Below the pieces are notes generated by a model. It was not told where the DNA came from, ran no database searches, and worked only from the letters and a program-made list of their open reading frames with translations. 53,324 bases of DNA, from NCBI GenBank assembly GCA_934101445.1, contig CAKORQ010000001.1, forward strand, positions 1 through 53,324. Direction: 5' to 3'. Positions 24,990 through 31,969 of this stretch are shown piece by piece. Made by a program: the position numbers and the translations under genes. Origin of the DNA: an uncultured Bacilli bacterium. Lineage in GTDB: Bacteria; Bacillota_I; Bacilli_A; RF39; UBA660. Each line of letters starts with the position of its first letter. Positions within the stretch are counted from its first letter, which is position 1.

Positions 24990-26840
24990 TTATGTTATTT
25001 CTGCATAATATCTGATGCCGGAAAGCACAAATAACACATTGGGAAGAGCTACTCCATTTCCCCACATTTTATATTCTGCAGAGTCACTATGGGGATTCTG
25101 CAACCACTTCCTTATCTGTGCATCCGTTTTGGCTTTTACCGTATTTCCCACTGCTTTTGCGTAGACAGCAAAAATCTCTCTCCACCTTACAATTTCTGTC
25201 TCTGTTGGTTCCGGGATTGCAAGTCCATCACACCACCAGTCCGGAAATCCCTGCAGCCTTGCACATTCCGTAGGGGTTAGCCTGCGTACAATATAGTCCA
25301 TTTCTGTTTCGTCATTCACAATCGGAGGGTCCTTATAATCGGTAGCCACTAAGGTATTCGCACATTCCTCATTTACTTCCGTGAAAAAGGATGCCTTGGA
25401 AGAAGAATACTTTGGCTGTGCCACTCCACTTGCTCCAGCTGCTACAAGTGTAGGTTCTACTTCTTTCTCTATCTGAAAGCTGAGTCTTGCTTCATACCCC
25501 TGACTCAGGGTCGGTCTTCCAATCCCATAGGACGGCTCCCCTACAAAGTTCTCTTCCGGGTTCTTCATCATCTGACTGGATGGTCCCTTGGGACCGTCAT
25601 TCGCAGACAGCGTTGCATGAATATCTGCAAATGCAACTGCGTGTTGCTCGGTGGCATTTAAGGTATACATTACATCGGATTCCTTATAACCATCTCCCTT
25701 ATGGGATGGTCTTGTGCCATTTCCTTCTATCACGGCTATTCCACCCTGGTTGCAGGTCGGATTCCCGCCATTGGCATCCAGGCATCTTGAGGTATCTGCT
25801 TCGTAAAATCCACTGTTCGGATTCTCTGATTTCATGGCATTGCTGTTTTTGGAACACACCCCGAAAGCTCTCGGCTGGAATAATGTCTGGTCATTATTGG
25901 TACTGAGTGTTGCCGACAGGTCCTCCTGTATTAAAGCTCCTTTTCCTCCACCCTTACATCCACACCGAATTTTTAATGTCTTCGGTGTCTGCAATACAAA
26001 CGGCTGATTATTTCCACCTGTACCATAGGTAGACGAAACCGTCTGTGCAACCGAAAGTGGTCCCCGGTATCTCGTATCCTGTGAATGGTTCTCAAACATT
26101 ATGCCGTCTGCTTCGCCTGTTTCTCCAATGCTTTCTGCAACACGACAGGCAGTACTTTGCCACGACTTGAAGCCCTGCGCAGAATACCCAGACAGGCCTT
26201 CTGACTCAAATAATATTTTTCCGGCACTCCATCCATCAAAATCTGCGACAAGGTAGATTCGTTGTCTTCTCTGGGGAACACCCCAATACTGAGCATCGAA
26301 GAGTCTCCATGCGACACTGAAACTGTCTCCCATGATGCGTCCTGCATTTTCCCATTTTGAAGGTTTAGGAACAGACACCTGCTCTTCTTTGACTTTGCAG
26401 ATTTCAGTAAGAACTGCCTTGAAGTCCTCTCCCTTGTTGGAAGAGAATGTTCCGGGGACGTTTTCCCAGACAATGTATCTTGGGTATTTTCCATTGGTAG
26501 CCTCCCTCATCTCTTTAATAATTCTGATTGCTTCATAAAAAAGACTGGAACGATTACCATCCAGTCCCTCCCTTTTCCCTGCCACGCTCATGTCCTGACA
26601 GGGACTTCCAAAAGTAATAATATTTACAGGCTCCAGTTCCGAACCCTTAAGTGTGGAAATATCCCCATAATGCTTCATGTCCGGAAACCTTACTGTAGTA
26701 ACTCTTACTGGGAACGGCTCAATCTCCGACGCCCATAAGGGTGTGATACCGGACAAAGCCCCTCCCAATGGAAAACCCCCGGAACCGTCAAAAAGGCTGC
26801 CGAGGGTTAAACATTCCTTATTCTGTTGTCCCATCCGCAT
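24990..26840 (-). CDS. DNA cytosine-5 methyltransferase with repeat-built target region
   Basis: A 616-residue methyltransferase. Motif I LFDGSGGFPLGG (16-27), motif IV GSPCQDMSVAG with catalytic C81, motif VI ENVPG (126-130) and motif VIII RRQRIYL (191-197) are followed by an unusually long variable part. Motif IX (RRLTPTECARLQGFPDWW, 519-536) and motif X (MWGNGVALP) close the protein. The variable part, about 250-510, is built of degenerate TL-centred units. It overlaps the upstream methylase gene by 23 bases. No partner nuclease is nearby, so it probably protects phage DNA from host restriction. Confidence 0.92.
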   Translation of the reverse strand: MRMGQQNKECLTLGSLFDGSGGFPLGGALSGITPLWASEIEPFPVRVTTVRFPDMKHYGDISTLKGSELEPVNIITFGSPCQDMSVAGKREGLDGNRSSLFYEAIRIIKEMREATNGKYPRYIVWENVPGTFSSNKGEDFKAVLTEICKVKEEQVSVPKPSKWENAGRIMGDSFSVAWRLFDAQYWGVPQRRQRIYLVADFDGWSAGKILFESEGLSGYSAQGFKSWQSTACRVAESIGETGEADGIMFENHSQDTRYRGPLSVAQTVSSTYGTGGNNQPFVLQTPKTLKIRCGCKGGGKGALIQEDLSATLSTNNDQTLFQPRAFGVCSKNSNAMKSENPNSGFYEADTSRCLDANGGNPTCNQGGIAVIEGNGTRPSHKGDGYKESDVMYTLNATEQHAVAFADIHATLSANDGPKGPSSQMMKNPEENFVGEPSYGIGRPTLSQGYEARLSFQIEKEVEPTLVAAGASGVAQPKYSSSKASFFTEVNEECANTLVATDYKDPPIVNDETEMDYIVRRLTPTECARLQGFPDWWCDGLAIPEPTETEIVRWREIFAVYAKAVGNTVKAKTDAQIRKWLQNPHSDSAEYKMWGNGVALPNVLFVLSGIRYYAEIT

Positions 26841-28095
26841 CCTCCAATTCTTTCACAGCATCTTCATAGCTGATCTTTACTCCATCTCGGATGACATACA
26901 CATCCTTACTATCCTGATTTCTGAACTCCAGATATCTCTTTACTGCTACATCCACAAATTTTGGTTCCAGTTCAATTCCATAGCAGGTTCTGTCAATCTG
27001 CTCACAGGCAATCAGTGTGGATGCAGAACCAAGGAATCCATCCAGTACGACTCCATTGGCCTGTGTACTCTGCTGTATCAAATAAGCAATCAGTGGAACC
27101 GGTTTACTGGATGGATGACCAAATCCATCCTCCTTGGAATTTTTAATTCCATCGAATTCAAAAATGGATTTCTGCTTCTGGTCACCATACCAGATATGAC
27201 GCCCATCCTTGCGCCAGCCCCAGAAAATAGGTTCTCCATTGAATTTCCAGTCCGTTCTCATAAGCGGTGCCCTTGGCTTTTTCCACATCAGCCCTGCACC
27301 CAGTTTAAATCCAGCATCCTCGTAAGCATCAATAAACACCCTTGTCTTCATGGTGGCATAAAATACATAAATAGAAGCATCTACCGCCATGTGATCATGG
27401 AACTGGGTAAATGCTTTCATTAAAAATTCATAGCCGTCCTTATCATTCAGATCATCGTTTGCAATTTTCCCAGATGCATTTTCAAGTGCTACAAAGTACG
27501 GCGGGTCGGTGCAGACCAGATTTGCCTTAACCTCCCCCAGAAGGGAATCATAGGTATCTGCTATCGTAGAATCCCCGCAGATAACCCGGTGTCTTCCAAG
27601 ATGCCAGATATCTCCGGTCTTAGAAAAGCACGGCTTTGCCAGTTCTTCCTCCACATCAAATTCATCCTCTTTTGCCTCTGTAGCATCCGGTGCAAAAAGA
27701 TCTGCAATCTCCTGTTCCTCAAACCCCGTAAGCGATACATCGAAGTCATATCCTTGCAGGGCTTCCAATTCAACTTTCAAAAGAGCATCATCCCAGCCTG
27801 CATCCATTGCCATACGGTTGTCTGCCAGAATATAGGCTTTCTTCTGAGCCTCTGTCAGATGATCCACATACACACAGGGAACTTTGCTTAGTCCCTCTTC
27901 CTTAGCAGCCATCAGTCTACCGTGTCCGGCTATCACGTTATACTCTCGGTCAATCAGTATTGGATTGATAAATCCAAACTCTCTCATAGAAGACCGCAGC
28001 TTTAACACCTGTTCCTGTGAATGAGTTCTCGCATTATTCTGATATGGTATCAATTTCGAGGTATCTACAACTTCGAATTCTGTTGTTGTAATCAT
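26818..28095 (-). CDS. ParB-like / DNA N4- or N6-methyltransferase fusion
   Basis: A 425-residue protein. Residues 5-130 are a ParB/Srx-like domain (DTSKLIPYQNNARTHSQEQV, IAGHGRLMAAKEEGLSKVP). Residues about 165-400 are a beta-class amino-methyltransferase with DPPYFV (motif IV) before LDGFLGSASTLIA (motif I). Such fusions are common in phages near terS and modify adenine or cytosine amino groups. The ATGA overlap with the preceding gene and the 23-base overlap with the C5 enzyme make one transcription unit. Confidence 0.92.
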   Translation of the reverse strand: MITTTEFEVVDTSKLIPYQNNARTHSQEQVLKLRSSMREFGFINPILIDREYNVIAGHGRLMAAKEEGLSKVPCVYVDHLTEAQKKAYILADNRMAMDAGWDDALLKVELEALQGYDFDVSLTGFEEQEIADLFAPDATEAKEDEFDVEEELAKPCFSKTGDIWHLGRHRVICGDSTIADTYDSLLGEVKANLVCTDPPYFVALENASGKIANDDLNDKDGYEFLMKAFTQFHDHMAVDASIYVFYATMKTRVFIDAYEDAGFKLGAGLMWKKPRAPLMRTDWKFNGEPIFWGWRKDGRHIWYGDQKQKSIFEFDGIKNSKEDGFGHPSSKPVPLIAYLIQQSTQANGVVLDGFLGSASTLIACEQIDRTCYGIELEPKFVDVAVKRYLEFRNQDSKDVYVIRDGVKISYEDAVKELEDADGTTE

Positions 28096-28259
28096 CCTTC
28101 AATCCCCCGCTTTTTCAGTAGTCTATCTAATCCCCGGTTTGCACCTTCCACATCTCCAGCATTGATCTGTCCACGGATTGTTCTGTATTCCTGAATAGTA
28201 AGATATCTCTTCATTCCTTCCAGCCTTCCCAGCACATATGCCAAATTCATATCAACCAT
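28092..28259 (-). CDS. Small protein between terS and methyltransferases
   Basis: A 55-residue protein, start chosen at MVDMNLAYVLGRLEGMKRYL after GGGAGG. It is helical and basic, ending in RGLDRLLKKRGIEG. Overlaps on both sides place it in the terS-methyltransferase unit. I do not recognise a family. Confidence 0.65.
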   Translation of the reverse strand: MVDMNLAYVLGRLEGMKRYLTIQEYRTIRGQINAGDVEGANRGLDRLLKKRGIEG

Positions 28260-28815
28260 TTCGTTTCCTCCCTGTCCTAAGAAGCTGTTCCATAATATCC
28301 TCCTGTGGATTTGCTCCGGTATATTCACTGCTGCAGTTTTCCTTCACAACCTGAAAAATCGAATACCAGATAGCGGATGCCTGTTTCTGGTATTGTTGCG
28401 ATATCGTAATATATGGACTGGAACAGGCAGCTCCCGTTGTCGGATGCTTTGCTAAGAATCCATACTGTGTAATGGCTCTCTCGCATTGAATCCATCTGGA
28501 TACGGCCACGGCATACTGTTCAATCTGCTCTTTGCTGATCAGCTTTTCACAGCCCCTCTCCTTAAGCCACATCCATGTCTTTTTAAAGATAGCTGCTGCC
28601 TCGAATTCCTCTCCATCTTTCTGTGTTTCCTTTAAATACTCACTGGGTTCAGGCATCTCTACTCCAGTTAAATCCGCTGTGTCAGAGAAATCCACTACCG
28701 TGAGTTTTCTGCCACCCGGATTTCCCATTGCTATTTTATCTGCTAAAGCCTTTGGCTTTCTGCCTGATCCTGTGCGTTGTCCTCCACGGACAGTCCCATC
28801 TTTCGCCAAGTGCAT
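28252..28815 (-). CDS. Terminase small subunit, P27 family
   Basis: A 187-residue protein. The Gly/Arg-rich start (GGQRTGSGRKPKALADK) and WLKERGCEKLISKEQIEQYA followed by SRWIQCERAI are typical of P27-type TerS. It recognises the packaging site and loads TerL. The start is uncertain: ATG at 28815 has a ribosome site too close, and TTG at 28809 has GAGGTG at six bases. It is separated from terL by about 6.3 kb, which is unusual as the two are commonly adjacent. Confidence 0.88.
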   Translation of the reverse strand: MHLAKDGTVRGGQRTGSGRKPKALADKIAMGNPGGRKLTVVDFSDTADLTGVEMPEPSEYLKETQKDGEEFEAAAIFKKTWMWLKERGCEKLISKEQIEQYAVAVSRWIQCERAITQYGFLAKHPTTGAACSSPYITISQQYQKQASAIWYSIFQVVKENCSSEYTGANPQEDIMEQLLRTGRKRNG

Positions 28816-28948
28816 CACCTCATTTTTTCTATGAAATTGCTCCGGGGTCTTATTCCCCGTTTGATTTTGCCTTTTTTATGCAAAAGACCCTGCGCCCGTT
28901 CCCCCGGCGGCTATGATGTAGAGATTTGCATACCCCCTGGGGTGACAG

Positions 28949-29308
28949 TCAGTGCCATCTGTCTCCACGGCTTGCGTGGATTTTTCCATGACAGCTACTG
29001 CACAAAGCCTGCAGGTTTTCCATCCGGTTGGTTCCTCCCTCAGAAATTGGAATTTTATGATGAACCAATACGGATGGTACTGCTTTACCTTCTGCATAAC
29101 AGATTTCACAAAGCGGATGCTCCTTCCGATATCTGGCTGATATCTTCGACCAGCTGTTGTTGTACCGTTTCTTTGCATCATACTTCCTTCCGTACTTCTC
29201 ATACTCCCTGTTCCGTTGCTTTTCATGTTCCGGGCAAAACCTCTTGTTCTTATCAATCAGAACCGGACACCCTTGATAGGCACAGGGATGTTTTGGCCAT
29301 GAAGGCAT
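28949..29308 (-). CDS. HNH endonuclease of the packaging module
   Basis: A 119-residue protein, start MPSWPKHPCAYQGCPVL after GGGTGGTG. The C-terminus has the HNH motif HHKIPISEGGTNRMENLQAL with CSSCHGKIH, and CEIC supplies further zinc ligands. HNH proteins next to terS assist TerL cleavage in HK97-like packaging. First gene after the predicted late promoter. The 130 bases up to terS hold no credible gene. Confidence 0.9.
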   Translation of the reverse strand: MPSWPKHPCAYQGCPVLIDKNKRFCPEHEKQRNREYEKYGRKYDAKKRYNNSWSKISARYRKEHPLCEICYAEGKAVPSVLVHHKIPISEGGTNRMENLQALCSSCHGKIHASRGDRWH

Positions 29309-29334
29309 ATCATTCACCACCCTTATTTTCTGCA

Positions 29335-29372
29335 TAAGAAAAGCCCTCACTGTGTATACCACAATGAAGGCT
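29335..29372 (-). terminator. Hairpin with T tract in the late leader
   Basis: On the minus strand AGCCTTCATTGTG, GTATA and CACAGTGAGGGCT form a 13-bp stem followed by TTTTCTT. It lies between the predicted late promoter and the HNH gene, so it may be an attenuator or target of antitermination. A similar stem (AAGCC-TCA-TGGCA) ends the polymerase operon near 39.57 kb. Confidence 0.75.
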
Positions 29373-29411
29373 CCTGTCGGCTTCTTTATCATATTTTCTG
29401 ATTTTACAATA

Positions 29412-29450
29412 TCATACCTGACACTATGGCATTCTATGGCAAACCATAGC
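29412..29450 (-). promoter_or_regulatory. Candidate activator-dependent late promoter
   Basis: On the plus strand CTATGG (29425-29430), CTATGG (29435-29440) and CCATAG (29445-29450) are spaced by exactly 10 bp. On the minus strand TATGAT (29417-29412) could be a -10 element, and the middle hexamer sits 17 bases upstream, where a -35 box should be, but does not match it. This layout suits a promoter needing an activator on one face of the helix. The neighbouring regulator gene ends here. Confidence 0.6.
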
Positions 29451-29879
29451 AACTTTTAAATTAATGGGATTTTCCGGTATTTTTATTCTTGCTATTGCCT
29501 TGTTATGCCATCTCTGAACCGTTGTTATATCCGCACACATCTTATCTCCGATTCTGGACCAGGACAGGTTGTGAATGTAACGGTACTTCAATATCATCTG
29601 GTACTCCGGCTTTTCTACCTGACTGATGATTTCCCGTATCTGTTCTTTGAGTTCCAAAAGCAGTTTCACCTCATTCAGTATTTTTTCTTCCATCATGGAC
29701 ATCTTTTCTATTGTCTTAATGTAAGGAGCGTCCTTATTCTTTGTAGCATTATAATGCTCTTCAAATCCAGGAGACGAAATCGTCTGTGCCATAATACGTA
29801 GTTCTTCCAGTTCAATGGTGTCAGATTTGATTCGCTGGTCTAAGAGATATGATTGTCCCAAATATTCCTTTACCGTCAT
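29424..29879 (-). CDS. Late transcription regulator, sigma-70 region 4 / ArpU-like
   Basis: A 151-residue protein with a helical N-terminal half (LLDQRIKSDTIELEELRIMA; KILNEVKLLLELKEQI) and a C-terminal helix-turn-helix at about 100-135 (YRYIHNLSWSRIGDKMCADI, then TTVQRWHNKAIARIKI). Such DUF1492/ArpU-like proteins control late genes in Gram-positive phages. The gene ends inside the hexamer repeats of the putative late promoter, consistent with a local activator. Confidence 0.8.
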   Translation of the reverse strand: MTVKEYLGQSYLLDQRIKSDTIELEELRIMAQTISSPGFEEHYNATKNKDAPYIKTIEKMSMMEEKILNEVKLLLELKEQIREIISQVEKPEYQMILKYRYIHNLSWSRIGDKMCADITTVQRWHNKAIARIKIPENPINLKVAMVCHRMP

Positions 29880-30094
29880 GCTTCCACCTCACTTTCCAGT
29901 TTCAAAAGAAGTGCTTTGCCATCCAAAGAAGTAAACACATTGAAATATGGAGATTGGAAAAATTTTTCACATTCTGACTTTGTCTGTTCTGCCACCACGT
30001 TCTTTTTCCCGTGGGATAGTTTTATCACAGCCTCTCTGTAGTCTTTTACTGCCTGTAACACTACAGCATTGGCCAAATTCTCATATGGGTTCAT
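29876..30094 (-). CDS. Small conserved phage protein
   Basis: A 72-residue protein, start MNPYENLANAVVLQAVKDYR after GGAGGGAG. It is helical (YREAVIKLSHGKKNVVAEQT) followed by CEKFFQSPYFNVFTSLDGKAL. The stop overlaps the regulator start as ATGC with four bases. No function can be inferred beyond membership of the early operon. Confidence 0.7.
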   Translation of the reverse strand: MNPYENLANAVVLQAVKDYREAVIKLSHGKKNVVAEQTKSECEKFFQSPYFNVFTSLDGKALLLKLESEVEA

Positions 30095-30138
30095 AAATTC
30101 TCCCTCCAACTCATTTTCCTTGGAATGACCATGATTGA

Positions 30139-31494
30139 CTACATCTCTGCTTTGACAGCATCAATCAGTGAATTTTGTGTACTGTCCTTCTCAGACAATG
30201 CTTTCATGATTCTCTCATCGACTGTTCCCTTTGATATCAGGTGTATAATAGTAACTGTTCCCTCTGCCTGTCCCTGACGATATAATCTGCATACACACTG
30301 CTGATAAAGTTCCAAAGACCAAGTAATCCCAAACCATACCATTGTATTTCCGCCCTGCTGCAGATTAAGACCATGTCCTGCCGATGCAGGATGAATCAAT
30401 GCAACAGGAATTTCCTTGTTATTCCATGCAGTGATACTCTCCTCGGAATCAATCTTTCCATAGTCCACGCCCATTTTCTGAAGGCGTTTTGTAATTCTAT
30501 CAAAATCATGCTTAAACCAATATGCCACAAGAATCGGTTTCCCATTGGCGGCTTCAATGATATCCTCCAATGCATCCAGCTTCCGGTCATGATAGGTAAT
30601 CACCTGTTTTTCATCGGAATACACAGCACCGTTTGCCATTTGGGAAAGTTTGTTAACAAGGGATGCTGCATTTGCCGCTGTTACCTCATGTTCCGGTGTC
30701 GAAAGAATCAGTTCTTCTTTCAGTTCTTTATATTTCTCCATCTCTGCCTCGTCCAGATAGACCGGATATTTCGTACTGATAAGTTCTGGCATGTCCAGGT
30801 AGTCAACGGCTTTCATGGAAATCGTAATATCTTGTATCTTTTCATAAATCTGCTCTTCTGCACCAGGCAGAAGTTTATAACTGTATACAACAGGTCCGTT
30901 TACCCTGTCTGGCTTAAAATAGTTCAAACGGTACTGTCCAATAAATCTTCCAAGTCTCTGCCCCATATCCAGAACCTTAAATTCTGCAAACAGATCCATC
31001 AGTCCCTGACTTGCAGGTGTTCCAGTAAGACCCACGATTCTTTTTATGAATGGTCGAACCTTCATAAGTGCCTTATGCCTTGCAGTCTGATGGTTTTTGA
31101 ATGATGATAATTCATCAATCACAACCATATCAAAGTTGAATAGAACATTGCTTTTATTAACAAGCCACGGTACATTTTCACGGTTGATGATATAGATGTC
31201 AGCATCTGCTGTTAGTGCTTTCTTTCTTTGTGCGACAGTACCTGTCACAATGGAAAGTCTGTAGCCGGACAGCTGCTCCCACTTGTTTACCTCATCCCTC
31301 CATGTTCGTGTAACTCGCAGGGGACAGATAACAAGTACCTTCACAATCTCGAAATACTCATACATCAGATAGTCGATTGCCATAAGTGTTATGGCTGTCT
31401 TTCCCATTCCCATATCAAGAAGTACTGCCGTTATGGGATTATGGGTGATAAAATTGATTGCATACTGCTGATAACTATGCGGTCTGAATCTCAT
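30139..31494 (-). CDS. SNF2-family DEAD/DEAH helicase
   Basis: A 451-residue superfamily 2 ATPase. Walker A LLDMGMGKTAITLMAIDYL near 26-44, VVIDELSSFKNHQTARHK (motif II), GLTGTPASQGLMDLF (motif III), AHPASAGHGLNLQ-like HPASAGHGLNLQQGG (motif V) and CRLYRQGQAEGTVTIIHL (motif VI) are all present. It lies with VRR-NUC and primase-helicase genes, a common set in clostridial siphoviruses, and probably remodels DNA at replication forks. ATG follows AGGAGGTATCCTTG. Confidence 0.93.
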   Translation of the reverse strand: MRFRPHSYQQYAINFITHNPITAVLLDMGMGKTAITLMAIDYLMYEYFEIVKVLVICPLRVTRTWRDEVNKWEQLSGYRLSIVTGTVAQRKKALTADADIYIINRENVPWLVNKSNVLFNFDMVVIDELSSFKNHQTARHKALMKVRPFIKRIVGLTGTPASQGLMDLFAEFKVLDMGQRLGRFIGQYRLNYFKPDRVNGPVVYSYKLLPGAEEQIYEKIQDITISMKAVDYLDMPELISTKYPVYLDEAEMEKYKELKEELILSTPEHEVTAANAASLVNKLSQMANGAVYSDEKQVITYHDRKLDALEDIIEAANGKPILVAYWFKHDFDRITKRLQKMGVDYGKIDSEESITAWNNKEIPVALIHPASAGHGLNLQQGGNTMVWFGITWSLELYQQCVCRLYRQGQAEGTVTIIHLISKGTVDERIMKALSEKDSTQNSLIDAVKAEM

Positions 31495-31756
31495 CAAGGA
31501 TACCTCCTATATTTTCTATGGTATCAAGGACATACACCTTAAAACCTAAATGCTGTAACAGCCTATGCCGGGATGCCTGTAATGGTCTTGGCTTTTCTCC
31601 CGGAGCCTTAACTTCCACCAGACCAAAATGCCTACCCGGTAGGAATACCAATCGGTCGGGCATCCCATCAAAGGATGGGCAGACCCATTTAGGACAGATG
31701 CCACCACGTTTTTTTACTTCACTTACTAATTTCTGTTCAATGGTCTTTTCTCTCAT
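31475..31756 (-). CDS. VRR-NUC domain nuclease
   Basis: A 93-residue stand-alone VRR-NUC protein: GGICPKWVCPSFDGMPDRLV with the metal-binding aspartate, FGLVEVKAPGEKPRPLQ (the ExK part) and RHRLLQHLGFKVYVLD. Start chosen at MREKTIEQ after GGGAGG. It overlaps the helicase gene. VRR-NUC enzymes cut branched DNA, consistent with a job in recombination-dependent replication or resolving intermediates. Confidence 0.9.
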   Translation of the reverse strand: MREKTIEQKLVSEVKKRGGICPKWVCPSFDGMPDRLVFLPGRHFGLVEVKAPGEKPRPLQASRHRLLQHLGFKVYVLDTIENIGGILDEIQTA

Positions 31757-31798
31757 CAGCGAACCTCCCATCAAAATTTGAAAACTATGACGGTCAAG

Positions 31799-31869
31799 AC
31801 ACTCTCTGCCCAAACCTCTCTATATACATTTTTTAATTTCTTCTATAGACTACTTTTGGTAGAGAGTGT
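31799..31869. repeat. Inverted repeat in the VRR-NUC leader
   Basis: ACACTCTCTGCC at 31799-31810 and GGTAGAGAGTGT at 31858-31869 are inverted with one mismatch around 47 AT-rich bases. It sits between the primase and VRR-NUC genes, in a 213-base gap that holds no other feature I can support. Possible operator or leader hairpin. Confidence 0.55.
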
Positions 31870-31969
31870 AATGACTATCACAAATGGCTTAAAATAAGGG
31901 TTTATCACATTATGAATAGAACTCGTAAAAGTTTATATTTGACCGCCATCGACTGTCATTTGCAAAATG

